DNA of 64,000 bases from Woeseiaceae bacterium. GTDB taxonomy: Bacteria > Pseudomonadota > Gammaproteobacteria > Steroidobacterales > Woeseiaceae. The position numbers and the translations under genes are program-made. The stretch spans positions 19,377-83,376 of the forward strand of contig JASJBE010000011.1 in NCBI GenBank assembly GCA_030066655.1, written 5' to 3'. The notes beneath the pieces are model-generated. The model worked only from the letters and a program-made list of their open reading frames with translations, was not told where the DNA came from and ran no database searches. How positions within the stretch are numbered: position 1 is the first letter of the stretch; every line of letters begins with the position of its first letter. This document shows, piece by piece, positions 28,991 through 39,217 of this stretch.

Positions 28991-29107
28991 TTACGCGCCA
29001 ATGATGACGAAAACGGCAATGCCAAGCAGGACCAGCGCAGCGGTGAAAGGAAAGAGAATGCGACGCACGCCGGGGCGCTTGAAAACTTTCTGGAATGGAA
29101 TAGGCAT
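28991..29107 (-). CDS. Putative 38-aa single-TM small protein
   Basis: MPIPFQKVFKRPGVRRILFPFTAALVLLGIAVFVIIGA; AGGAAGA RBS-like sequence upstream; same strand as neighbour. Confidence 0.4.
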   Translation of the reverse strand: MPIPFQKVFKRPGVRRILFPFTAALVLLGIAVFVIIGA

Positions 29108-29278
29108 TGTTCTTCCTGTTGTCGTTAATCCCAATGGCGGCTCGAATCGCGCGCTACTGCGTTCACTACGAGGCCAGACGTTTATTTGAGATTGTCTCAC
29201 CAAAAAGCCGCGCGGACGCAGATCGATACCTTTGGAAACATGCACAGCTCGACAACACTTTTGAGCTACGCAGTCACA

Positions 29279-30085
29279 CTAATTTTTGCACGACCTTTCC
29301 TGTTGGCACTTCGGACACCAGTACGTGCCGCGGTGATGTCGGCCCAGCCGCTGGGTTCGAATGCGCGTTAGGCAGCGGTGGCAGGGCTTGCCGTGACGGT
29401 TGTAAACCCACAGGCGCCCGGCCTTGTCGTTCTCGAATCGGGTGACACGCTTCCCACCGCCCAGGTTCTTCTTCAGGAGATCCGCAGCGAGCTCGAAGCA
29501 TGCCTCCAACTCCTCGTCGGACACCTGGCCCAGGGTCAGCGCCGGCGACAGCGAGCGGATGAACAGCACCTCTGACTTGTAAACATTACCGATGCCACTC
29601 GCGACACGCTGATCGAGCAGCACGTCGGCCAGCAGCGTGTCGCCGTCGCAGATCTCACGTGCCCGCTCGACAATCCTTACCGGTTCGATGTCATCGGCAA
29701 TGAGGTCGGGACCTAAGCGAGTCTTTGTGATGGCGCGACGCACGCTCGGCGTCCTGATCAGCTCGACCTCCTTCGCGTTGAAACACACGTAGTCCTCGCC
29801 GTTGACCCTGAGTCTCAGCGAAGCGCGGTTGCGTGGCTTTTTCCATTCCTCACTCGGCGCATAGCGATGCCAGGAACCGTACATTCCGAGATGACTGCGT
29901 ATCGCGAGGCCGTTGTCGAGTTCGAAGAACAGGTGTTTGCCGCGCGCGACGACGCCCTGGATCCGCGCAGCGACGCAGCGACCGGCCGCGCTGGTATCGG
30001 CCATGCGTACTTCCTCGATAACGTGATCAGACAAGCGCGGCGCTAGGTAGTTGGCGACCTTGTGAATCGTGTCTCCCTCAGGCAC
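29279..30085 (-). CDS. Fpg/Nei family DNA glycosylase (endonuclease VIII-like)
   Basis: N-terminus (V/M)PEGDTIHKVANYL; DVLLDQRVASGIGNVYKSEVLF H2TH; C-terminal zinc finger CHRC...CPKC; GTG start. Confidence 0.93.
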   Translation of the reverse strand: MPEGDTIHKVANYLAPRLSDHVIEEVRMADTSAAGRCVAARIQGVVARGKHLFFELDNGLAIRSHLGMYGSWHRYAPSEEWKKPRNRASLRLRVNGEDYVCFNAKEVELIRTPSVRRAITKTRLGPDLIADDIEPVRIVERAREICDGDTLLADVLLDQRVASGIGNVYKSEVLFIRSLSPALTLGQVSDEELEACFELAADLLKKNLGGGKRVTRFENDKAGRLWVYNRHGKPCHRCLTRIRTQRLGRHHRGTYWCPKCQQERSCKN

Positions 30086-33000
30086 GACCGGCTCCGGCAG
30101 CACTGAACGGCTGAATGTCGATCAGTCCGCGATAATCGGCCACGAAACCCGCCGCCTTGAACACCTCGGCAAGCGGCGACGACAGCACGGGCTCGCCGTC
30201 CAGCTTCTCGATCACCAGGGCGCTTCGCTTACCCCTCATCGGCACGCGTCGAAGCGCTTCGACCGCCGCCTGGAGCGCCGCATCTTCATCGTTTAGCGTC
30301 GACGGGAACGTAATCAGCGCGCGTCCTCGACTGCCGACATACAGAATCGGCCGCCCGTGTGCGATCAGAACCCACGCGCCGGCGACGCGTCTCGGCTTCG
30401 CCCGCTCCTCGTTCGCTGCCATCGGCCAGGGCAAGGTCGCGCCGAAGGGGTTCGCCGGATCCATGGCCGGGATCACCGCAACATCATCCGCGGACAATCG
30501 CGACTCCCGGTCTTCAGACACATCCTTACAGTCGCGCAGCCGATCAATTGCGCCTGCGTAGGCGAACTGCGCGCCGTCGAGACCCTCGACAAAGTAGCCG
30601 CGCTTGACCCGCCCCTGTTCCTCCATCTCGCGAAGCACCTTGTAGATAGCGCCAAAGCCCGAGCCCTCTGCGCTGCGACGGCTGACGATGCCGTAGCGAT
30701 CGAGCAGCAATCGCGTCCTCGCGACGGCTTTTTGCGTCGGACTGAGATCCCGCTTTGCCAGGCTCTCAACCAGCGACCAGCGACCGCCGGCGACCACCGT
30801 GCCGGCTCGTCCGCGTCGGGGCGTCGACGTCGACAGGCTGCGCAGCGGTGCGAAGGTATCGTTGGTGATCTGGCCGGCCCAGACCAGCCGCCACAATGCG
30901 TCGCGGATCTCCCTGGTCGATGCGTCAGCGACCTTGTCCCGGACATGGTCTTCTATTTCGATCGCGAAAGACGCGCCGCTGGTCGCGAGGCGATCGAGGA
31001 TGGCCTGTTCGCAGTCGTCATCGGTTTCAAAGTCCTCGACGCTCAGAAGGTCACGAACCTGCTCGCGCAGATACAGGGAGATGCGCCCGTCCTTCGCGCC
31101 GGCGGCGCCGCGGCCGACCCAGACGACCTCACCCGATGCAGCCATCATGTCGAGCGCGTCGAGACGAAAGTCGGCCACGCGCGACGGCAGGATCGACGTC
31201 GACAATAGCGACCAGGGCATCGGGTAGTCCTGCAGCTGCGCCACGACTTCTTTCAGCCGCTCGGGCCCTCGGCGCCCATCGCCAATGCCGTGCCATTGCG
31301 GCAGGAAAAGAGCGTAGGCCGATGCATCCACCGCGGCGACCTCGTCGCGCAGCTCAGCCAGGTTGCGCCGCTTCAGGCGTCGTAAGACCTCGGCATCGCA
31401 CCAGTCGAGCTCGGCGCCACCCGGCCGAATCTCTCCGCGGACGAGTACGCCGCGCTGTTCCAGCAGTTCGAGCGTGGGCTCGACCTGCGCGACACGCAGG
31501 TCGTAGCGCGTCGCAAGATTGCGGGACAGGAACGGGCCTCGATGGCGTGCAAACCGGCGCGCGATTTCTGTAAGCCCGCCGTCGACCTTCTCGAGGAAGC
31601 TGTCGGGCAGCCCGGTCGGCGGCACGGCGCCGAGCGCATCCCGATACAGCCCGGCATCCTCGGCAGCAATCCATCGCTCCTCGCCGGCGATCTGCACGCG
31701 AGCCGCACGGCGCTGTACCTCCAGCGCCTCCAGCCAGGCATCAAATTCACCGTCGGCACGAAGCGCGAGCTCATCGGCGTTCAGGTCACCCAGCCGCCGC
31801 AGTACGTCGTGCAGGTCGTCGACGTCCGTTGCGCGACGTTCATCGGCGATGAACTGCAGTTCGTCCTCGAGCGTCGCCAGCACATCGGCATCGATCAGGT
31901 CGCGCAGCTCCGCCTGGCCGAGCAGCTCACCGAGCAGCGCTCGATCAAGCGTCAGCGCCTGTGCCTTGCGTTCGGCCAGCGGCGCGTCCTGTTCGTACAG
32001 GTAGGCGGCGACGTAGGCGAAGACCAGCGAACGGGAGAACGGCGACGCCGATCGCGTCTCTACGTTATCGACCGCAATATTGCGTTTCCGGATGTCGTCG
32101 AGCAGCTGCTTCAGCCCCGGCAGGTCGAAGACATCCGCGAGCGCCTGTCGATAGGTCTCGATGACGATCGGGAAGTTCGGGTAACGCTGGACGGTCGCGA
32201 GCAAGTTCTGCGCCTTCAGGCGCTGCGCCCACAGCGGCGAGCGCTGGCCGGGCCGCCGCCTTCTTAAGAGCAGTGAGCGAACCGCGTTCTCGCGGAACAG
32301 GCCCGCGAACATCGATGTGCTGGCAAGCTGCTCGGTCACGAGTTCTTCGAGCTCATCCGGGTCCGGAATCAGCAGGTCGATGTCCGGCAGCTCCTCCGTG
32401 TCGGCGAAACGCAGCACGATGCCGTCATCGGTGTACATCACCTGGATCTCATAGCCTGAGGCACTGGTCAGCAGTCGCTGTAGCGCCATTGCCCAGGGTG
32501 CATGAATGCGCGCGCCGAAGGGTGTCAGGATGCAGATACGCCAGTCGCCCAGCTCATCACGAAATCGCTCGATCGTGATCGCGCGATCGGTCGGCAGCGT
32601 GCCCGTCTCGCGTCGCTGCTCACCGATGTACGCAGCAAGATTCTGCGCAGCGAAGGCATCCAGCGTCGTGTGTTCGAGCAGCCAGTCAGTCGCCTTGCTC
32701 TCGCCAAAGCGGCCGACCTTTCTAAGGAATGCGCCGATCGCGCGACCGAGCTCGATCGGTCGCCCGGGACCGTCGCCCCTCCAGAACGGCAACCGGCCGG
32801 GTTCGCCGGGGGCCGGCGACACGATGACGCGATCCCGCGAGATCGTCTCGACACGCCACGTACTCGCGCCGAGCGTGACGTTGTCGCCCGGTCGCGTCTC
32901 GTAGACCATCTCCTCGTCGAGTTCCCCGACGCGCGGGCCACCCTCGCCAAGGTGCACACCGAACGCACCTCGGTCAGGAATGGTCCCGGCGTTCATGCGC

Positions 33001-34505
33001 GTGACCAGTTCGGCGCCGCGACGGGGCGACAGCCTGTCCTCCGCACGATCCCAGGACAAGAGCGGTTTCAGGTCGGCGAAGTCCGTCGACGGGTAACGCC
33101 CGGACAGCATGTCGAGCACGGCCTCGAGCGCATCGCGCGACAGGTCCCGGTACGACCAGCAGCGTTTTACCAGCGCTTCGACCTCGTCGACGGTATGCGG
33201 CCGACTGCAGCACAGTGCGACGATCTGCTGGGACAGCACGTCGAGGACGTTGTTCGGTATCGCGATCGCGTCGATGTCGGCCGAGCACATGCGCTCGGCA
33301 ACCACGGCGGACTCGAGCAGGTCGCCGCGGAACTTCGGATAGATGCGACCCACACTGACTTCTTTGACGCCGTGACCTGCCCGGCCGACGCGCTGCAGAC
33401 CGCGAGCAACGGAGCCGGGCGATTCGACGAGCAGGACGAGGTCGACCGTGCCCATGTCGATGCCGAGCTCCAGTGAACTCGTCGCGACGATGCCGCGAAT
33501 GTCGCCGCGCTTCAGTCCCTCCTCGATCTCGGCGCGCTTCGAATGCGAGATGCTGCCGTGGTGCGCTCGCACGAGCTCTTCGTCCGCCAATTCATTCAGC
33601 TTGTGCGCCAGGCGCTCGCACAGCCCTCGGCTGTTGACGAAGATAATGGTCGACCGGTTGCCCTGGATGGCCTCGAGCAACTCCGGGTAAATCGACGGCC
33701 AGATGCCACGTTCGTTTTGCGGCCTTCCGATTTCGCGTGAATACAGTTCCCCGAGTATCGACCCACCCTCGCTTTCCTTTCGTTCAGGCTGAGGCGGATT
33801 CTGCATGTCCGGAACCGGCACCGTGACGGACAGGTCGATCAGCGGCTTCGCGGAGCAGTCGACGATGTCGACGTCCCGGTCGCCGCCGAGGAAACGGGCC
33901 ACGGACTCGAGGGGTCGCACCGTCGCCGACAGCCCGATGCGCTGCGGATCCGATTCGCAGATTGCCGCCAGCCGCTCGAGCGACAACGCCAGGTGCGTGC
34001 CGCGCTTGCTGGGCGCGACCGCGTGAATCTCATCGACGATGATCGTCTCGACGGTCTTGAGCGTTTCCGCCGCCTTCGAGCCCAGCATCAGGAACAGCGA
34101 CTCCGGCGTCGTGACCAGGATCTCGGACGGCTCCTTGATCATTCGTTGTCGTTCGCGCTGTGGCGTATCGCCAGTACGAATCGCGACGCTCGCCTCGCGG
34201 AAGTCGAGGCCTAAACGTTCCGCCGTGCGGGTGATGCCGACCAGCGGTGCTCGAAGGTTACGTTCGATGTCATAGACGAGGGCCTTCAGTGGCGAAATGT
34301 AGAGGACGCGTACCCCGCGGACTTTGTCGCTGCTGCCGATGCGATCGATGCCGGCGAGGAAGGCCGCGAGGGTTTTGCCGCTGCCGGTCGGCGCGACGAG
34401 CAGCGAATGGCGGCCGCGCGTGATCTTCTTCCAGCCACGCGACTGTACCGTCGTCGGGGCGTCGAAGTTATCGTTGAACCAAGCTTGGGTGGCCTCGTGA
34501 AACAC
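30078..34505 (-). CDS. lhr: Lhr-family large ATP-dependent DNA helicase
   Basis: APTGSGKTLAAFLAG Walker A, VDEIHAV DEIH box, helicase motifs, ~1475 aa with long Lhr-type C-terminus. Confidence 0.95.
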   Translation of the reverse strand: MFHEATQAWFNDNFDAPTTVQSRGWKKITRGRHSLLVAPTGSGKTLAAFLAGIDRIGSSDKVRGVRVLYISPLKALVYDIERNLRAPLVGITRTAERLGLDFREASVAIRTGDTPQRERQRMIKEPSEILVTTPESLFLMLGSKAAETLKTVETIIVDEIHAVAPSKRGTHLALSLERLAAICESDPQRIGLSATVRPLESVARFLGGDRDVDIVDCSAKPLIDLSVTVPVPDMQNPPQPERKESEGGSILGELYSREIGRPQNERGIWPSIYPELLEAIQGNRSTIIFVNSRGLCERLAHKLNELADEELVRAHHGSISHSKRAEIEEGLKRGDIRGIVATSSLELGIDMGTVDLVLLVESPGSVARGLQRVGRAGHGVKEVSVGRIYPKFRGDLLESAVVAERMCSADIDAIAIPNNVLDVLSQQIVALCCSRPHTVDEVEALVKRCWSYRDLSRDALEAVLDMLSGRYPSTDFADLKPLLSWDRAEDRLSPRRGAELVTRMNAGTIPDRGAFGVHLGEGGPRVGELDEEMVYETRPGDNVTLGASTWRVETISRDRVIVSPAPGEPGRLPFWRGDGPGRPIELGRAIGAFLRKVGRFGESKATDWLLEHTTLDAFAAQNLAAYIGEQRRETGTLPTDRAITIERFRDELGDWRICILTPFGARIHAPWAMALQRLLTSASGYEIQVMYTDDGIVLRFADTEELPDIDLLIPDPDELEELVTEQLASTSMFAGLFRENAVRSLLLRRRRPGQRSPLWAQRLKAQNLLATVQRYPNFPIVIETYRQALADVFDLPGLKQLLDDIRKRNIAVDNVETRSASPFSRSLVFAYVAAYLYEQDAPLAERKAQALTLDRALLGELLGQAELRDLIDADVLATLEDELQFIADERRATDVDDLHDVLRRLGDLNADELALRADGEFDAWLEALEVQRRAARVQIAGEERWIAAEDAGLYRDALGAVPPTGLPDSFLEKVDGGLTEIARRFARHRGPFLSRNLATRYDLRVAQVEPTLELLEQRGVLVRGEIRPGGAELDWCDAEVLRRLKRRNLAELRDEVAAVDASAYALFLPQWHGIGDGRRGPERLKEVVAQLQDYPMPWSLLSTSILPSRVADFRLDALDMMAASGEVVWVGRGAAGAKDGRISLYLREQVRDLLSVEDFETDDDCEQAILDRLATSGASFAIEIEDHVRDKVADASTREIRDALWRLVWAGQITNDTFAPLRSLSTSTPRRGRAGTVVAGGRWSLVESLAKRDLSPTQKAVARTRLLLDRYGIVSRRSAEGSGFGAIYKVLREMEEQGRVKRGYFVEGLDGAQFAYAGAIDRLRDCKDVSEDRESRLSADDVAVIPAMDPANPFGATLPWPMAANEERAKPRRVAGAWVLIAHGRPILYVGSRGRALITFPSTLNDEDAALQAAVEALRRVPMRGKRSALVIEKLDGEPVLSSPLAEVFKAAGFVADYRGLIDIQPFSAAGAGRA

Positions 34506-34508
34506 GGA

Positions 34509-36047
34509 CTAGCGCCTCGCCTCATCGAACAGCTGCCGCACCGTGTCGATCGTATCGGCCTCGGCGGCCGGCTTGTCGGATCGGTAACGCTTCACGCGGG
34601 CGAAGCGCAGCGCCATACCGACCGGGTATTGCTGGCTCTCCTGGATATCGTTGACGGCGATCTCGACGACCAGCTCGGGTCTGACGTGCACGACGTTGTC
34701 CTCGCGCCCAAGCTCTCGATCGAGCAGTGCCCTGGTCTGGTCAGCGAGCATCTTGTCGGTCAACCCCTTGAAGGTCTTGCCGAGCATAACGAAAGTGCCA
34801 TCGTCCGGGTTTCTCGCGCCGAGGTGCAGGTTCGACAGCCAGCCCTTGCGGCGGCCGCTGCCCCATTCTGCCGCGAGCACGACGAGATCCAGCGTGTGCG
34901 CCTGCTTGATCTTGAGCCAGTCCGAGCCTCGATTGCCGGCGGCGTACAGGCTGTCGGGCGCCTTCGCCATGATGCCTTCATGCCCCTGTTCCAGCGCTGC
35001 GGCGAGGAACCGATTCGCCTCCGCCACGCTGTCGGTCTTTAGCTGCGGCACCAGCGACGCTGCGTCCGCAATGCCGGCTAGAGCAGCGGAACGCTCATCG
35101 AAGCTCCGGTCGATCAACTCCCCACCGTCGAGATACAGGCAGTCGAAGTGCAGTCCGGACAGGGGCAACTTGCCGCGCATCTCGTCGACATTACTGCTGC
35201 GGCCGAAGCGGCGCATCGTGATCTGGAACGGCAGCGGCCGGTCGTCTTTGCCGAACGCGATCGCCTCGCCGTCGAGGATGAACTCGCGAGCCGGCATCGC
35301 CAGCGCCGCCTCGGTGATCTCCGGCAGCCGCGCCGTCACGTCATGCAGCTGGCGCGTAAAGATACGCACATCGGAGCCTGACCGATGGACCTGGATGCGA
35401 GCGCCGTCGAGCTTGTACTGCAGTGCGGCCTCGCCGAGCCCGTCCATCGCCTCTGCCAGGGTATCGCTGGGTTGCGCGAGCATCGGCCGGACCGGACTCA
35501 AGACGTGCAGGCGAAACGCCTGCAAGCCGGGCAGGCCGTCGACGAGCGCCGCCTCGGCGACCGGTGCCGGGTCGGCCGCGAGCATCACGGCGCGACGAAT
35601 CGCATCGGCCGGCAGCCCGGACGCCTCTGCGATACCTTCGATCAGCACGCCTTCGAGTGCGCCCTGTCGGACCTCGCCGAGGACGAGGCCTGCGAGAAAG
35701 CGCTGCTCATCGACGGTGACCTGCGACAGCAACTGGCCAAACGCGTCGGTCTTGGCCTGCTTCGATCCTGCGCCCTTCATGCTTGCTATGTCATCGAGTC
35801 GGCGATCGACGTCGCTCAAGGGTATGGCGCTGTTACCCGCCTCCGCGTTTTCCAGCGCGGCACTGACCATCGCCGGACCGAGCCCGATCCGCCCCTGCGG
35901 CATAACGCCGGCGAGGTAGTTAACGATCAGTCGCACCTCGCTGGTATCGGCCGCGCGCAGGCAGTCGCCTAAGAGGGCGCGCTTTTTCAGCCGGCTACGG
36001 GTTGCCGAGACCGCTGACGATACGTTGACGAGGTCGTTCAGATTCAT
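34509..36047 (-). CDS. ATP-dependent DNA ligase (archaeal/actinobacterial LigB type)
   Basis: Adenylation motif YKLDGARIQVHR; long N-terminal domain; SDWLKIKQAHTLDLVVLAAEWGSGRRKGWLSN. Confidence 0.92.
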   Translation of the reverse strand: MNLNDLVNVSSAVSATRSRLKKRALLGDCLRAADTSEVRLIVNYLAGVMPQGRIGLGPAMVSAALENAEAGNSAIPLSDVDRRLDDIASMKGAGSKQAKTDAFGQLLSQVTVDEQRFLAGLVLGEVRQGALEGVLIEGIAEASGLPADAIRRAVMLAADPAPVAEAALVDGLPGLQAFRLHVLSPVRPMLAQPSDTLAEAMDGLGEAALQYKLDGARIQVHRSGSDVRIFTRQLHDVTARLPEITEAALAMPAREFILDGEAIAFGKDDRPLPFQITMRRFGRSSNVDEMRGKLPLSGLHFDCLYLDGGELIDRSFDERSAALAGIADAASLVPQLKTDSVAEANRFLAAALEQGHEGIMAKAPDSLYAAGNRGSDWLKIKQAHTLDLVVLAAEWGSGRRKGWLSNLHLGARNPDDGTFVMLGKTFKGLTDKMLADQTRALLDRELGREDNVVHVRPELVVEIAVNDIQESQQYPVGMALRFARVKRYRSDKPAAEADTIDTVRQLFDEARR

Positions 36048-36170
36048 AGCGATGGTGGATCGGGCCGCCGGGTTAATCGGGCCGGGCAGGCATTGTAGCG
36101 CGACTGGACCGATGCCGTCGGTCTGTCCGCACGGGGCGCACACCGACGAGACTTGCCGTCGCTCGGCGAG

Positions 36171-36776
36171 TCAGCGCAGCACGGTTTCTACGAAGTAGTT
36201 GAGATCCCGGCGCGCTGCAAGTTGAGCATCCCAGGGCTCAAAGCGGCGTGAATCGGCACCCCCCGCCTCGATTGAGAGCTGAGTTGATGTCGCGATCATG
36301 CGCAACACGTCGGGGGTGACCTCGTAGTAGGCCTCAACGGCGCTGGCAACGGGGCGGTGGAACGGTGGCCGGGTGAGGCCGGCCGAGTTCGAGGCCCAGC
36401 CGGAAAGGCTCAGCGACAAGGGCTCTCCGTCAGCAAACAACACTACGGATTCCAGCTGGTCACGATGACTCGCCGCGCTGTGTGTGGGCGACGTGCCCCA
36501 GCTGCCCAGCCAGACAAAGTAGCGATAGTGTCCGCTGCGATTGACCTCGAAGACGCCGAGTTGCATCAGTTGCCGGGCGTGCGCGCCATAGGCTGGCGTC
36601 GCATGTACGAACTGCATCGGTCTCGCAACGTTCGTCGTGGTGACGCCGGTATCCGGGTCGAGATGTTCAACAATGTTCGTGGGAGCGGTTGCGCAACCCG
36701 ACTGCAATGCCACCACCGTCAGGATTGCTGAAATCCGACGGACTCGCGTTGATAGCGGCTTCCCTGTCATGCTCAA
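36171..36776 (-). CDS. Putative lipoprotein of unknown function
   Basis: LQSGC lipobox; ATGA overlap with upstream gene of the cytochrome operon. Confidence 0.75.
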   Translation of the reverse strand: MSMTGKPLSTRVRRISAILTVVALQSGCATAPTNIVEHLDPDTGVTTTNVARPMQFVHATPAYGAHARQLMQLGVFEVNRSGHYRYFVWLGSWGTSPTHSAASHRDQLESVVLFADGEPLSLSLSGWASNSAGLTRPPFHRPVASAVEAYYEVTPDVLRMIATSTQLSIEAGGADSRRFEPWDAQLAARRDLNYFVETVLR

Positions 36777-39217
36777 AAGAACACCTGGTAGCCAACGCTA
36801 AGGAAGTATGACTCGCGGTCCATGACCTGGGTTGCCATGTCACGCTGTGAATACTGCTTTCCCATTTCCAACTCGAGCCTGAACTTTCGACTGCCGCGGT
36901 ATTGCATACGGAACCCGGGCGTCAGAACCCATTCGTCGCTGCCGTCTCTCTTCATCTCTCGGTAATCGACACGCAGTCGTGGGTTGATGCGCCAGGCGGA
37001 ACCAAGCGGAATGCGGACGTCCAGATTGGTGCCGGACACAGACGCGCTTTCGGATTGCGAGCGCCGGAAGCCGAGCATATACAGATCGCCCTCGCGGAAC
37101 AGGCTCGTACCGACAACGTTGGTCGAGTAGTAAGCGTAGTCGCTCGCCGGCAGCTCATCGACACCACCCGACGCCGGCGCAGCCTCGACGCTGGACCAGT
37201 TGGCATCGGCGTTGACCTGCCACATCGGCGACAACGCGTGCGATACACCGACCGTATACGCCGTGGTCAGCGGTGACCGATCGAGACTCAGCGACCGGAT
37301 CTCCGACTCCGTCAGCAACACCTGGAGCTCCGAGAATGAGTCGACGGGTTGGCCAATCATCGCATTGCCGGCGCTCAGGAACGGGCTGTGCCGTAGATCA
37401 ATCGACGCATGAACCGACGAACGCTCGAAGAACCGCCAGCTGCCCTGCAGGAATGCGCTCCCCAGTTCGTCGTATTCCGTGTCGTAGTCGATATGCCCCC
37501 ACAGACTCGCCGTTGATCCGAAATAACGAAATTCGGTACCCACGGCCTGGCGGTCCAACATGCCGCTGATGTCCTGTCGCAGGATAAACGCACCGAACTC
37601 AAGGTTTTCCAGGACCGGTCCGAAATCGACACTGCCACCAACGAAACTGCGCTCCGAATCAACGCCGTCAGCGGACGTGGCAACCGGCAACCCCGCGACG
37701 GCGTTCACGACAAAGAGTTCCGAAGCCTGGTACGCCATGTGCAAGCCGTCGAAACGACCGAGGATGCCGCCATCGTGACGTGACTGACGACCGAGCCGCC
37801 CACGCAAACCAGTCTTTGCGTCGTCGATATCGATGTACGCGTAAGACACGCGGAGTTCGTCCGCCGACGCCTCCGCCCCTTCGAGAAAGTCGTTTCGGTA
37901 GCCCGCCGAAAGCCGGCTGCTGAAGTCAAAGCGTTTCCCACGTCGCCGCGCATCCACATTAATATCGGAATACAACGCCGACTGGCTTACGACCTCGTCT
38001 TCATCGTTGAGCTGGTTCGCATCTCTGCGGTAGTACTGTGACGCATAGATCTGCGTGCGCCAGGCGCTGGCACCCTTTGCCGCCTGCTGGTGTTTCGTCG
38101 CCGCTGCTGCCGCGCTGCTATCGCCGGCCCCGCGCCTGTCGACGGCCAGCAGTGTGGCCAGCCTCTGCCGAATACGCGGAGCGCTCTCGCTATCCGGATA
38201 AAGCGCAAGATAACGCTCGTACTCTGCCTTCGCATGCGCCTTCTGTCCGTTCTTCTCCCTGGCGAGCGCAAGATACTCCTGCGCCTCCTCATAGCGATCA
38301 TGGCCCCTGACCCGCAGCACCTTGGTATAGATCTGCACGGCCTGGCTCAGTTCGTGCGCGATCATGCTCTTGCGCGCGGTCGCCATAAGTTCATCGACAC
38401 GAGCGAGACCGATTGCAGGCAGTTCAGTATCCGTCGATGCTGCGAATTGCGGCGCAATGGTGGTCGCGGGCTCCGTACTGCGCCGCGAACGCTGTATCCA
38501 GGCATTCGGGTAACTCCCCTTCAACCTGGCGAGAAGTGCTTCGGCATCCTTTATCGTTTCGAACTCGCCGACACGCAGTCGGTACCAGACTTCCTCAGCA
38601 ATTCGCACCTCGGTCTCGAAAATTCTGGCACCTGATAGAAGGTCGAATACCGGCCATTCAGACGCGTCATGCCGGCGTCGGCTCGATGACAAGTTGACCA
38701 CGTACTTCTCCGGCTTTGAATCAGTGGTCGTGACGCGGCTCGCCGGCGCGCGGGCCGCCTGGTTTTCGAAGGTCCGCTCGCGTGCATCGCGGACGCGTAT
38801 AATCAACTCGTCAGAGACGCCGGCGTCGATTACGTCAAAAATCACCGGCTCCTCGAACACCAGCGTCATCTCCTGACTGCCGGCGTGCATGCCGTTGTAA
38901 TCGATATCCATCAGCTTGGCTGCGCTTGCGTTGGACGGCCGAATCAGGGTCTTGGTTCGCATCGACGCGGGCGATATGCCGTCGCATAGAGACGTCGCCT
39001 GAATCTGGATACGCAGGCGGTCACCGCTGACTCGTGGCACATACTCCAGCACTTCAAAGCGGCATGCCAGTCGGACACGGATTTCCGTCGCGCCATTCGC
39101 AGAGCTGATGCTCGCATCGATGACAGGACTCGCGGCCGGCACGGATGAGGTCATCAGAAGCAAGCCGGCGATAGCCATCGCGATCGAGGCCCAGTGCGAC
39201 TTGCGATCAAAAGCCAT
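36773..39217 (-). CDS. SPOR/TPR-containing protein with C-terminal outer-membrane beta-barrel
   Basis: Signal peptide; SPOR-like YRLRVGEFETIKDAEALLARLKGSYPNAWIQ; TPR-like segment; ~400-aa alternating beta region ending in ...YQVFF with C-terminal Phe. Confidence 0.75.
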   Translation of the reverse strand: MAFDRKSHWASIAMAIAGLLLMTSSVPAASPVIDASISSANGATEIRVRLACRFEVLEYVPRVSGDRLRIQIQATSLCDGISPASMRTKTLIRPSNASAAKLMDIDYNGMHAGSQEMTLVFEEPVIFDVIDAGVSDELIIRVRDARERTFENQAARAPASRVTTTDSKPEKYVVNLSSSRRRHDASEWPVFDLLSGARIFETEVRIAEEVWYRLRVGEFETIKDAEALLARLKGSYPNAWIQRSRRSTEPATTIAPQFAASTDTELPAIGLARVDELMATARKSMIAHELSQAVQIYTKVLRVRGHDRYEEAQEYLALAREKNGQKAHAKAEYERYLALYPDSESAPRIRQRLATLLAVDRRGAGDSSAAAAATKHQQAAKGASAWRTQIYASQYYRRDANQLNDEDEVVSQSALYSDINVDARRRGKRFDFSSRLSAGYRNDFLEGAEASADELRVSYAYIDIDDAKTGLRGRLGRQSRHDGGILGRFDGLHMAYQASELFVVNAVAGLPVATSADGVDSERSFVGGSVDFGPVLENLEFGAFILRQDISGMLDRQAVGTEFRYFGSTASLWGHIDYDTEYDELGSAFLQGSWRFFERSSVHASIDLRHSPFLSAGNAMIGQPVDSFSELQVLLTESEIRSLSLDRSPLTTAYTVGVSHALSPMWQVNADANWSSVEAAPASGGVDELPASDYAYYSTNVVGTSLFREGDLYMLGFRRSQSESASVSGTNLDVRIPLGSAWRINPRLRVDYREMKRDGSDEWVLTPGFRMQYRGSRKFRLELEMGKQYSQRDMATQVMDRESYFLSVGYQVFF

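Noticed and set aside
32502-33476. 324-aa plus-strand ORF opposite lhr
   Set aside because: Antisense shadow ORF
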